A DNA stretch of 64,000 nucleotides, taken from assembly GCF_037975245.1 (NCBI RefSeq), contig NC_092564.1:1937984-2001983 (forward strand), read 5' to 3'. Below the pieces are notes generated by a model. That model was not told where the DNA came from. It worked only from the letters and a program-made list of their open reading frames with translations, and did no database searches. This document shows, piece after piece, positions 11,564 to 22,708 of this stretch. Source of the stretch: Apostichopus japonicus (Eukaryota > Echinodermata > Holothuroidea > Aspidochirotida > Stichopodidae). Numbering within the stretch: position 1 is the first letter of the stretch; every line of letters begins with the position of its first letter. Both the position numbers and the translations under genes were made by a program.

Positions 11564-11746
11564 GAACTCTTCAACCAACAATACTTGAATTCGTGACATC
11601 TTAAAAGCAGCCTCACTCATTCTTTAACCAGAATGTGTCTCGCACTGTATGTGTAAACCACAAACTATCCAGTTAGCAAATCTAGTTGCCTTGCATTTAC
11701 TTTGCAAAATAAAATTGTGAATACAGAGAAAAAGAGCAGACACACG

Positions 11747-12226
11747 ATGGGTTCTCCAGTTCGAATCATATGCATCCTCCTTTTTGTTGGGTTCACCACT
11801 GGTGAATTCTTTCCCGCTTTCAGACCGTGTGCAGGAGCTGTCCTCACACCCGAAATGCGAAGAGAGTGGTATGATTTTCAAAGGAAGCACGTGTGTGTTG
11901 GTTCAAGCGAGAATTACAACAAACAATTTTGGCGAGATTTGGCACGTACTCGTCTGACAAAGGAGGAGCACGGAAACGCTCGACCAAAGCAGTCCTTCAT
12001 CCGTGTCAATAACTTAAACGACGTCGTTAGAGGCTTCGAGGGTGCGCACCGATCTTGTGGGCTGGGTCTCACATGGAGTGAAGATAAGTTTAACTTGATC
12101 GAAATGGAATGGGATACTGATTTGAAAAATTACTGTGTCTCCGACAAAGGCCCTAAATTTATCTGCGCCACCCTTGTCGGCGGAGAGCCGACTCATTTTC
12201 ACAAATCCTCATATAAAAGAAATTGA
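11747..12226 (+). CDS. Secreted RNase A-like protein, variant 1
   Basis: Intronless frame of 159 aa. I choose the ATG at 11,747 over the upstream one at 11,702 because it has a good context (A at -3, G at +4), starts a clean signal peptide (MGSPVRIICILLFVGFTTG) and is the start shared with the A2 copy. In the mature chain, F44-QRK-H48 matches the F8-x-x-x-H12 pattern of pancreatic-type ribonucleases, RPKQSF (79-84) matches the K41-to-F46 segment with Arg in place of Lys, and P148-x-H150-F151 matches the H119-F120 end. Spacing is 31 and 66 residues, against 29 and 73 in RNase A. Mature cysteines are at 28, 50, 104, 130 and 140, unlike the usual eight. Predicted role: extracellular ribonuclease or a derived host-defence protein. 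Family assignment is my inference; a single coding exon also fits the family. Confidence 0.65.
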   Translation: MGSPVRIICILLFVGFTTGEFFPAFRPCAGAVLTPEMRREWYDFQRKHVCVGSSENYNKQFWRDLARTRLTKEEHGNARPKQSFIRVNNLNDVVRGFEGAHRSCGLGLTWSEDKFNLIEMEWDTDLKNYCVSDKGPKFICATLVGGEPTHFHKSSYKRN

Positions 12227-15200
12227 AAATAAGAAGAGCTGCAGTAGAATCATCTTTAGTAGGGGCAGATGTTGGTATTCGGTTGATATTTTATCTGACA
12301 TTTAGACTGACAGGATATCGTTTAATACAAGCTACTGTTACATGTTATCAGAATGTTTCAAACACTTTTGTTTATATATTCCAATGGCATATGTGAGGTT
12401 TAAGAAATGAACAGTTGTCTGAAAATTGTATTGAGACCGTGGAGGGGAGGGGGGGGGGGGTATAATCGAGAAGTAGTTATAACTATGGCAGAAGAATGTT
12501 ATCTCCTCTTCTCTTCTCTGGAAGTGTCGTCATTTATCATCTGAAGTACTGTACATGTATGGGAGTGACCAACCCCTCCACCAGATAAGCCGTTCAATAT
12601 ATAATCGAAAGTGCTGTAAACAACATTAATGCAACACAACACATTGAATGTGATATTATGTAATAACTGGGAGTGTCGTCATGAAGCATCCGGCGTATAT
12701 CATGCATGAGAGTCGTCGAACCTAACATCAGTTCAGCCGTTACATTGTCGATAGCGACCTGTGTCAATAATATTTCATAGACGAATTCAGACAAGCTGGC
12801 AAAGGAATCCCTACCATTCCGTGTATATCTTGTCCATTGGAGGATAAACAAGAACATTAGCATAGTAAAGTATAACAACAGCATTTCAGCAATAGCATAT
12901 ACAGTTTCAAGAATTTGCTTTCAGAAGTATTTATAAACCCATCACACTGTTGTATTTGTTTTGTTTCAAAGGATTAATTATCACTAATAATATTCTCCAA
13001 CTTGAAAGGAAGCATTGGATAATCAACACCAGGTTAGAAGTTAATGAGAAAATACGCCATCCTTCCTGGAACACATGCACCTCTTCTACAAAGTCGTCTA
13101 GCGATTCATACAGATTGCCATGGCTGCCGTCGTGTTTTCTTTCATAGACGAGTTCAACATTGTCAAGATGGACAAGAAATCGCATCAGGTTAGCATCTAC
13201 CTTGGCAAACGTGGAAAGCTGGAAGTCCATTCACATAGTATAGAAATGACTCTTCGTATATACATAAATAAAATGTAGGCATGTAAGAAATAATCAAATC
13301 TGACAGTACTTATTGTCATAACTTGGAACATAATCCATTGAAGTTTTAACATAGTTTCGTTTCGATTTAAAACCTAATTAAAAGAACGTTACTCAATAGT
13401 TGACTTATCTCAACCCAATTCAGACCTTTGTTCAGTTGTTATTTTAGAATATACTTTGCCATTTCTCTGAGTTAAACAATAGTAAGCGTCTCTCTTTATC
13501 TTCATCTGAAATGATATTACCTTTTACAGTACTCCAAGCCAAACGGACATACCTGTAACAGCAATGCTTTGTTTATTTGATTAGAACTGGTTAATTGCGG
13601 TGAAGTGGTAACACCTGACACTGTCAGGTAAACCTTATAAATTAAGGAATCTCTCGCTTATTGATTTTAATCTGATCAACTTGAAGTACCTTTAAATATT
13701 AATCCTTCCAAGAGTACCATCCGGGAAATCGTCAATTCGAATGAATTGTTGCATCACATATAGTGGAAACCTTTGCTGAATCCTCGTTGAGGGAGGTGAG
13801 TGCAATAATAGTGATAGCTAACGTACCCCCTCTCCCCTCGGGTGCACCCTCTTCGCCGTAAGTCAGTGTGTTTTGCATTTAATACAATATGTGTTGTCGA
13901 TGGGTAGCAAATCACTCTTTGGACAAGGTATGCATCACTTTTGGATGTACGGTCTCCCTCGACGTATGTATTCAACAGCAACCCCCCCCCCCCCCATCCC
14001 AACATCCAGTAACTATACACCACTACATGAATCTACTGCGTATATCAGATCCAGTATAAGGAAGAAACGTTTGACTGTTCCAGCGTTTTTTGTTGTTGCA
14101 TATTTTAGATTGTAAAGACTCGGTTCCCCGCTTTATGAAAACCGGCCAATCAATATCGTTAATATAGGCCTAGTCTCACAGCGCTGTCGTATACCACAAC
14201 TGGCGTTTGTACTGACGCGTGCGTATTTGGTTGATGATTTCTTAAAATTTGGCGATTGAAGCGAAAAACGACTTTCGGCTGTGAACTTAGGCGTGGGTGG
14301 GCTGCCCCCCACCCCCACCCCCAACAAGATATTCCTTGAAAATTCGGAGCAATGTGCTGATATTGTTTCGGGCACTAATGTGACAAAATTAAATAAACTT
14401 CAATGTGCCTAATTCTGTTTGATGAGAGTCAGTAGTTCCGTACAAACACCAGCCTCAGGTAATTAGCCTAACGTTCTAAGCTTGCCCGAATGATCTGACA
14501 TTGATGTTGTGGAGTTTTCATCGTTCGTACTCCATGCTTTCCTTCTCTGTCCCAAGAAGATGTTATGATAATCCACTATTGGCATTCGTTATAACAATCG
14601 AATTTAAAAGGTCAGGGGGATCTCACCAGTAAGACCCTATTGGCTACATTAGTCGGGCAAATCGTTACAGCCCCTCCCCCCCCCCCCGACGTGTAACGTT
14701 TAACGTTAAGTACTGTCAAATATTTGCATTGACGAAGTCAGATTTTGTTTAGTTCAGCGCGGAGTTCATGAAACAGTTTTATGAAGCACACTTTATAAGG
14801 CACTACTTCATTAAGGATGCTTGCGATGAGATATGTAACTCAGTGGATTGCCTTTATTTGGCAACGTTCTTGTTGATGTGTCTACCTTGTTCTTGGTTTG
14901 GTAAACGGACTTTTCAGTTTAACTATCGCGCGCCCTCATTCGAAAGACTTTGTTGGCATATAATGTTTTGAGTAGGTAGCAGGGCTCTAGTACTCTACGG
15001 AGTCCATTCTCTGCGGAATCGAATTCTGGCTCTGGTTGGCTTACACTCGGACCTGGAGTGCCATGGATTGCTGACAGAGTCCATTAAGTTTCTAATCATC
15101 TTAATTGCAAGATGGCATGCAAGGATTTCATATTTTAATTCTCTTTGAAATTGTTAAATATAAATGATCTCACTAAAAAAGGAGTGAATTACATTGCCTT

Positions 15201-17248
15201 ATTAAAAAAAAAAAGGTTTAGGTTTAATTTAGTTTAGAAAAAAAAGAATCAGGAGGGACATAAAGTCCCCATCAAGGACCCTATGACAAATATCTAAACA
15301 AAGAAGTCTAAATTCCTATTCTTAAGTATCCAAAGCAATTTGATATTTTACAAGTGTAGCATCTCTTAGAGCAAAAATATTCTCTTGTTCAGAGCAAATG
15401 CCTCATTACGTCTTGAGTCTCAACTGTCTAAATATATGAGGATGTAATTTTTTGCCAGAATTTTGGCTCATTCGCATAATTTGAAGGACTGAAATATTCA
15501 GGCAATAACATCACCTCTGTTAATCAACAAAAAAAAAAAATACATTCGGGCGCGTCACCGGTCAGATTTCAAAACTTCAACACTAGTTGAGAATTAGTTG
15601 TGCTTAGTCACTCAGTATAAGGTAACCTTATTCTTCACTACTGAAAATTTGACAAACGGCTTCAGGCAGAATTAATATTTCATAAGAAAAGAAAAATAAC
15701 CTGCGCCATTTTAGAATTTTATTACTTATTTAATTTTATTTCCCGGTAATTTAGGAAATTTTGGGATTGGCAGGACATTTGAAATAATAGATATTATGCT
15801 ATCAGATTGAGATTCAGGTCACTCCATTGGACCATGTTTTCTAACAAAAGAGTTTTTAATCCACTCAATTGGTAGCTCCAATGAAAAATTTGCGGGGCCA
15901 ATGTGACCTAATATATAGTTTTGGCGTAGCGTCATTACCACTGCGTAATTAACACTGTTCTAAATCTGCAGGGACAATAATCTGCTTTATAGTGATCAGT
16001 TTCTAACATAGTGTGCTAATTCATGCTTTTAAATAGTTAAATTGTAGCCATGCTTCGAGCAGAGGGTGGGATACGTCATCTCTTTAGTGGGAAAACCAGG
16101 TAATAGGTAGGTGGGGTGTTGGTGGGGCGATGGGGAGGGGGGTGGTGGTGCAGGTGCAGAAGACAAAATTTCTGCCTTCACTAACACATTACTGCTGTAG
16201 TTTTCAGATGGAACCATTTCATGAGCCAAAAGAGTTGGAGACAATCCAGAGATCATATTTTTATTATCATTTACACCTTACGATTGATATACATTTTGAA
16301 GAAGTAGACAAAAAATCAAAATGTAGAGATTTATTATCCAAATTTTGAAAGAAGTCTCAAATAGTTTGACGTAAAAGGTCGGATATAATATTATTTTTAA
16401 ATTTCGAGATAAGAAAACAAAATTGTAGCAAAATTTAGTCAAAATTCCAACCCCACCTCCACCCCCCCCCCCCCCGCCTGGACCCACCAAAGCGTTGAAA
16501 TACATTCCAATGTCAGCATGGTCCAACACTCATGATTATAAAGAGTAATAAAACAATAATCAAGAACAAAATATGATATAAAAGGTTGTTCTCTCTGTTT
16601 TTATTTAGATCTATCCATTTCCCTTTTTTATCATTTATTATGCTAACAAAATGCTATACTACGTTGGGCTTTACGATAGAAACGGCTGAAATTCAAGTCT
16701 TCTCAGAGATATAATTCTGTGCATTAAAATTGCTCCGTCGAGAACTACAAATATCTACAAATGCTGCAGCTGAAATCCTCGTGATCCTTACGAGGGCTTG
16801 GAAGCAATTCAGAATATTTAACTACCCTGTCTTTGTGTGTTTCTATATATACTTCATTGTTCATTTTCCATTGATAAGAACTTTACCAATGCGGATTATA
16901 TATTTTTTTTTGAAGATTTCAGTTCGACCCAATATTATAATTTTATTCCACTAGCAAGACTGTATACATTCAGCTCGACAATAAGAAAATACAAACCAAG
17001 AAAAACAAAGAGTAAAAGCAAAGAATTTCTTACGCACTATGACGTCACATACTAATAAAATGCTAGCATCCTGACACAACCTTGGAAATCAGGGTATCTG
17101 GTATTAAAGAGAGAGAGAGTAGTGTAGTAGGCCTAATCAAAGAAGCATGGCTTTCTAGACACAAATGTTCACTGAGTTTTAAATTATGTTCACTGAGATT
17201 TAATGTTCACTGAGATTTTCACTGAGATGTTCACTGAGATTTAAATTA
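12227..17248. other. Gene-poor interval with possible minus-strand relic
   Basis: At 12,500-13,230 three minus-strand segments look distantly related to one another (see findings), but no family is recognised and differences between copies change amino acids. From about 13,100 the sequence is nearly identical to 42,962 onward, so comparison gives no coding signal. Poly-C runs occur at about 13,982, 14,681 and 16,462. A small TGTTCACTGAGATTT repeat lies at 17,168-17,245. I see no convincing gene. Confidence 0.5.
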
Positions 17249-17428
17249 TTATATTTCAATTTTTTGAGCTAAACGCTCAAAGAGGTCGATCATCTTCACC
17301 AAATGTTGATGAGTAAATTCGCTGTTTGATAAAATCATCTGCCAGAAGTTAGCCTTATCCTTGACTGGTTGATACGCCATCATCAAGACCCCTGACGTCA
17401 TCATTTCCTGTTTCAAAAGTGGCGCAAA
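17249..17428 (-). CDS. Glutamate decarboxylase-like protein, last exon (copy 1)
   Basis: On the minus strand, after the acceptor tcaacag, 59 codons and TAA: FAPLLKQEMMTSGVLMMAYQ, PVKDKANFWQMILSNSEFTH, and a tail QHLVKMIDLFERLAQKIEI. The pattern A-P-x-[LI]-K-x-x-M-M-x-x-G, then M-x-x-Y-Q-P, then D-K-x-N-F and ISN-like, and a closing E-R-L is the C-terminus of the PLP-dependent GAD/CSAD/GADL1 group, which decarboxylate glutamate or cysteine sulfinate. The D-K-A-N-F stretch leans toward GAD. The catalytic lysine and the PLP site are encoded upstream and are not found here, so this is a 3' fragment. Confidence 0.85.
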   Translation of the reverse strand, partial: FAPLLKQEMMTSGVLMMAYQPVKDKANFWQMILSNSEFTHQHLVKMIDLFERLAQKIEI

Positions 17429-17752
17429 CTGTTGATGAAGAATTCACACAAGCAACAAAAATAAAGTAAAAAGGGGAATCAAAAACATATACTAAGATGT
17501 TATAAATAATCCAACACACCTATCAGGAGTTACGGACTCTCATATTATGTCAATAAATAAAATATTTCAATATGCCAATAAATTTGTCAACATTCAAAAT
17601 TCAATCCTACTTTTGAAAGTTCATAGAACAATAATTTACATATCGATGTGCACGATTACCTGTTTCTCTTGTCATACATCATGAGTGAATGGATATAAAA
17701 TAATGAGTGTTTAGATATCTTGATGGTGGCTTTCATAGCAAACTATTCTTAC

Positions 17753-17842
17753 CTTATGCAACATGTCAAATAGTTCTGATCCATCTGGTAAGTTACGTAA
17801 TGACGGTGGAATGTACCAGAAACAGACGTTAGTGCACTCAGG
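17753..17842 (-). CDS. Glutamate decarboxylase-like protein, penultimate exon (copy 1)
   Basis: Thirty codons in phase 0: [20 protein letters not shown] then [10 protein letters not shown]. The P-E[14 protein letters not shown] segment is a hallmark of GAD/CSAD-type decarboxylases. The acceptor cctctaag and donor GTAAGA (minus strand) are intact; the 324-bp intron joins it to the exon at 17,249-17,428. Upstream exons should lie to the right (higher coordinates), but none was recognised before the E-Syt exon at 21,303. Confidence 0.85.
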
Positions 17843-19309
17843 CTTAGAGGAGAGAGATTGAAAACATGATTAAATTAATAAATCAAGATTTTATCAAAGT
17901 AAATATAAATCATAGTAATATATAACTACAATGAATGTCAGGAGGAAAAAAGACACAGAGCATGGATTATATGCGTTATATCACCACACCTAAGTTACCA
18001 CCAAAACCTCTCTATTTTGGCTGGTGTTGAAAGTAACCAACAATTAGTACAGTCTATAGCACGTCACATGGGTTGGAGGACGTGCACAATATATGAGGGT
18101 ATAGATATATTTGAGGAACGAAGTTTTCAAAGTAGAAAGATGAACAAGAGCATACGCAAAGCTGGATATTCTGCCAAAGACTGGTCTGTGCGAACATCCG
18201 TTTTGAATGGCAAGAAAAGATGTGTACAAGCCTGTTTAATCGGCGATGAGATCAGTGGTATATGATGAACGGAGCATTCATTTCGTGAAATGAAGAATTC
18301 TTGGAATTGAATTAATTTCATAAGTTTTCGGATGAAAGACGTGGAAACATTACACATAAATGATTCATAATTTATATATGATTCACGCCTCCTTGCATGG
18401 TGATAGAACAAAGAGATATAATGCAATACCCGATAACCCATAAGTCCAGTGCTGAACTCGTAGAGATGCACCCATTAGAGCAAGGTTTCCCTAAATTTAT
18501 CCCCCCCCCCCCCCCACGAACCAAAATTAGTGTTGGAAGCACCCACACAGCATGTTATGAAGCTAAGCTAGCATATCGTACGTGATACGTGCTTCCTATA
18601 AAAAATTATTACACTGCTAAATATGAAATTTTATATTGTTCATCAGTTCATAAGTTCGTCAAATGTATTATTGGACAATAAACAAGAATCACCCTGCTGG
18701 AAAAATTGTGAAAGGGCACTATGTTTGTCTTTCTGATATACTATGTAAAAGATCGAACATGGAAAAGAATAATTCAAACCGGAACAAATCTGCTGATAAT
18801 ATGATATCATATGATATGATGAAACTGGGAAAACATTGCACCAGATCGCATCTAAGGACCTTCAATTGTTCAAAAATTTCTCCCCCATATCAATCGCAAA
18901 ATGTGCTTCCTACCCCCCCCCCCCTTGCAAATTCCTGGCTACGTCGCTGTGCTAGAGAGTACACCGGAGACGGTCTTTCGTGGTTCACAACCAAAGTGTG
19001 TGTCCCTACTTTAGATCATTAAACGGTATGCATGACATTTCCATATGGTATGCACCGCATTTCATAATACTTTGGGTGATGTGCATACGATCTACACATT
19101 GCACACGAACTTCTTTTATTTGCAAATGTTACTAAACTCTTCATGTATATATCTGTCACGGGTAAGGTAAAACTATTCGACTGGACAACGTAAATACTCG
19201 GATGGCGTGTGTCTTTTCTATGAGCTTTATTTAGTCCTCGTAACCAGGGGCAAAAAATCCTGAAACAAAACGTAAAATGTACGCATTGTATAAACAAATA
19301 TTTCACACA

Positions 19310-19651
19310 AATAAGACGTTACATCGGCAATAGGAAACATATCAAACATGCATTGATCTCGCTGTATGATCCCATATATTTTACACCTTCTTAACACTCT
19401 TCACATATTCACAATATACCCTCCCTGTACAGAAATTCAATGCTAACAAACTTCTCATAAATATATTTTATACGTGCTTTCCAATCTTTAACATATTCCG
19501 GCCTCGCTACACTCAAATAAGAAACAAGAATACGACTAACTAGTTGCGTTCCCTCTACTGCATAGTAAGGTTTGACTTAGTATACATAAGAAAATGAGAC
19601 ACTTACGGAATTCGGTCAGTTTCCGGCTTTTTACACGTATCGGTACGTCTT
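19310..19651. repeat. Segment X, source-like copy of a 342-bp duplicated block
   Basis: Identical by eye to 21,635-21,976 (offset 2,325), where the block sits between two direct copies of segment Y. No coding content recognised. Confidence 0.9.
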
Positions 19652-20109
19652 TTAAGATATCTGAAAAGATATATAATACCACGAATTCATCAGCGGGGAA
19701 CTTACATTGCCCCTACCTATACTATAGTAAAATAGCGAAGTACTGCGGGCTAACGTCTACCAACGGACATCGTGTCCAACTGCAACAAGTAACTGCTGTG
19801 GTGCACCCAGCACCCTTGCACCAAGTATAGTACCAAATACGAATACCACGCCCTGACCTGCTTACTCGGCCTATTCATACCGACCCTTTACCTGCATTTT
19901 ATGCAATGCAAAGTAATCAAAACAAAGACTTGCACAAATTCTATTGATGCCCGTGGAGCAATCAGTAAATTAAACAAAGCATATACTAGAATGTCGTATG
20001 TTACTAATGCGAACTTCGTGAGCAAAACAGACAACAAATGAATATTCATCGGTAAATTTATCCAGCTGCACGATAGTCGTTAGACTTGCGTCAAGCATAC
20101 TCGTGACAC

Positions 20110-20500
20110 TTGGGGTGAGTGAATTGAACTGCATATTCAGTGTATAAAGCTCAGGGTGATTGCATTGTACTGCATATTCAGTGAATAAAGCTCATGGTGT
20201 GTGCATTGTACTGCATATTCAGTGTATAAAGCTCAGGGTGCTGCCTATTCAGTGACATATTAAGTAGAAACACACTGTAAGGAATCAAACTCTGTCTCAG
20301 GGTGAGTGCATTGTAATGCATATTCAGTGTATAAAGCTCAGGGTGAGTGTATTGTACTGCATATTCAGTGTATAAAGCTCAGGGTGAGTGCATTGTACTG
20401 CATATTCAGTGTATAAAACTCAGGGTGAGTGCATTGTACTGCATATTCAGTGTATAAAGCTCATGGTTAGTGCATTGTACTGCATATTCAGTGTATGAAG
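20110..20500. repeat. 41-bp minisatellite, first array (copy 1)
   Basis: Units of the form GGGTGAGTGCATTGTACTGC plus ATATTCAGTGTATAAAGCTCA, with some truncated units and one interruption carrying TAGAAACACA. Confidence 0.9.
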
Positions 20501-20704
20501 TAGAAACACATAATAAGGAATGAAACTGAACTCTTATATATGATAGAACTACCTATGATACAGCCTCAGTGTGTATCATGTGCTTTGATAACTGAACTGA
20601 ACAGTGAGTTGAAAGTAGTGTTACTTAATCAATAAAACACAGACCATCTTATATACAAGGTAAGTAATGGACTATGGCTTGGCAAAGATTCACATTCCTG
20701 TTGG

Positions 20705-21030
20705 CTGATGGTGCATATTACAAACAGGTGAAACAAGTGTAGGTATACAGAACCATATAACAGACAGATGAAACAAGCTAAGCTATTACATAACCATATA
20801 GTAGAAATGAAACAAGCTTAGCTATTACATAACCATAAAACAGTCATGAACAAGGTTAGCTATTACATATCCATATAGTACACAGATGAAACAAGCTTAG
20901 CTATACATAACCATGTAACAGACAGATGAAACAAGGTTAGGTATTACATATCCATATAGTACACAGATGAAACAAGGTTAAGTATTACATACCAATATAA
21001 TACACAGATGAAACACGGTTAGCTGTTACA
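20705..21030. repeat. 41-bp minisatellite, second array (copy 1)
   Basis: Units near ACAGATGAAACAAGGTTAGC plus TATTACATAACCATATAGTAC, about eight, with one-base length variants. It is unrelated in sequence to the array just upstream but has nearly the same period. Confidence 0.85.
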
Positions 21031-21302
21031 TAACTATACCACACAGTGTTCTCAGTCCACGTCACATCTCTATGGTACACTGTACAGCAGTTTTTATTAA
21101 GTTAAATATCCATCATGTTGCCTCATTAAAAGTGTTTTTATAGCATTTTCAAACAAATGCTGACAAAGACCTAGTTTCTTCCACCTTTTTTCGGTCATAT
21201 CAATTCTTGCTTGTATTGGCATCACCAGTAGTGCACAACTAACTGCATCTTTTCCTTGTTATGATAAGCTCTGATTGGATTCTTGTTTCATTTTATCGAC
21301 AG

Positions 21303-21359
21303 GCTTTGAAACCGACAACCAGTATTGTGGCAACAGAAACTGACCTAAAGGAGCTCCTG
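21303..21359 (+). CDS. E-Syt linker exon a (copy 1)
   Basis: A 57-nt exon in phase 0 at both ends, encoding ALKPTTSIVATETDLKELL, with acceptor tatcgacag and donor GTATGG. It reads into the following exon at 22,709. Assignment to E-Syt rests on strand, phase and position before the linker exon; the short peptide itself is not diagnostic. Confidence 0.5.
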
Positions 21360-22052
21360 GTATGGATCTTAAGATATTAACTAATTGAGATATAGAGACT
21401 AATGATTATAATTTTTGACTCATTCAGGCATGGCAACATCTCTGTTTCAGGCCCTTATAGGGTGTGAAGACTCGCGCTCAAAGAAACTTCTCATGCCGTT
21501 AATCTGACCTAGTTTCGAATGAGGTGTAACAGAAGTGTTAGACACCACCGTCGATCCTAGAAAATACACACACAGCTTGCTACCGTTGGTAATTAGACAC
21601 TAGTGCACAGTCAGTACTTGCAGCTACGGTCAATAATAAGACGTTACATCGGCAATAGGAAACATATCAAACATGCATTGATCTCGCTGTATGATCCCAT
21701 ATATTTTACACCTTCTTAACACTCTTCACATATTCACAATATACCCTCCCTGTACAGAAATTCAATGCTAACAAACTTCTCATAAATATATTTTATACGT
21801 GCTTTCCAATCTTTAACATATTCCGGCCTCGCTACACTCAAATAAGAAACAAGAATACGACTAACTAGTTGCGTTCCCTCTACTGCATAGTAAGGTTTGA
21901 CTTAGTATACATAAGAAAATGAGACACTTACGGAATTCGGTCAGTTTCCGGCTTTTTACACGTATCGGTACGTCTTAGTAGTGCACAACTAACTGCATCT
22001 TTTCCTTGTTATGATAAGCTCTGATTGGATTCTTGTTTCATTTTATCGACAG

Positions 22053-22109
22053 GCTTTGAAACCGACAACCAGTATTGTGGCAACAGAAACTGACCTAAAG
22101 GAGCTCCTG
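22053..22109 (+). CDS. E-Syt linker exon a', duplicate (copy 1)
   Basis: Exact duplicate of the 57-nt exon at 21,303 with the same acceptor and donor. Because it is phase 0/0 it could be included as an in-frame second 19-residue insert or used alternatively. Confidence 0.45.
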
Positions 22110-22708
22110 GTATGGATCTTAAGATATTAACTAATTGAGATATAGAGACTAATGATTATAATTTTTGACTCATTCAGGCATGGCAACATCTCTGTTTCAG
22201 GCCCTTATAGGGTGTGAAGACTCGCGCTCAAAGAAACTTCTCATGCCGTTAATCTGACCTAGTTTCGAATGAGGTGTAACAGAAGTGTTAGACACCACCG
22301 TCGATCCTAGAAAATACACACACAGCTTGCTACCGTTGGTAATTAGACACTAGTGCACAGTCAGTACTTGCAGCTACGGTCAATACCCACAAATATCACT
22401 GATGGACATCTCAGGTCTAGATAAAAGATAACAAGGTTTCACGTTTCATTACTGTCTGCATTTTGTAGCGACACAAAAAAAACGTCACTTGCAAGCAACG
22501 GAAAGTAAACTTTTTCAGATGGCCGCACACGGTTTGGGGCGAGTCTTCAAAGCCTTTAAGATATTGAGACTGAATTATGAGGCTTGCAAAATATGTATTT
22601 CTATCCCAAGTTAGCTATTCAACACTTTAAGGTGAGGAAACAATTTAAAGTTTACACTCTACTTCAAAATTTTTAATTTTGTTTTTTTAATACTATCCCT
22701 TAATTTAG

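Larger units (their letters stand above)
17843..21226. other. Putative duplication-junction interval (copy 1)
   Basis: Neither further decarboxylase exons (minus) nor upstream E-Syt exons (plus) were recognised here, though both genes should continue into it. It holds poly-C runs near 18,501 and 18,916, segment X (19,310-19,651) and two adjacent 41-bp minisatellites. An 82-codon frame at 18,017 and a 119-codon frame at 18,663 match nothing I know. Confidence 0.5.
21227..22385. repeat. Y-X'-Y' compound duplication (copy 1)
   Basis: Segment Y (21,227-21,635, 409 bp) is repeated exactly as Y' (21,977-22,385, offset 750). Between them is X' (21,635-21,976), a second copy of 19,310-19,651. Y carries a 57-nt E-Syt exon, so the exon is doubled. 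The whole arrangement recurs at 51,091-52,249. Confidence 0.95.

Noticed and set aside
11702-11746. Upstream ATG of the RNase A-like gene
   Set aside because: Would put a charged extension before the signal peptide, and it is not at the same position in the A2 copy.
18017-18265. 82-codon plus frame between decarboxylase and E-Syt
   Set aside because: Begins at a non-ATG codon, no known domain, and the two copies are identical so no coding signature can be read.
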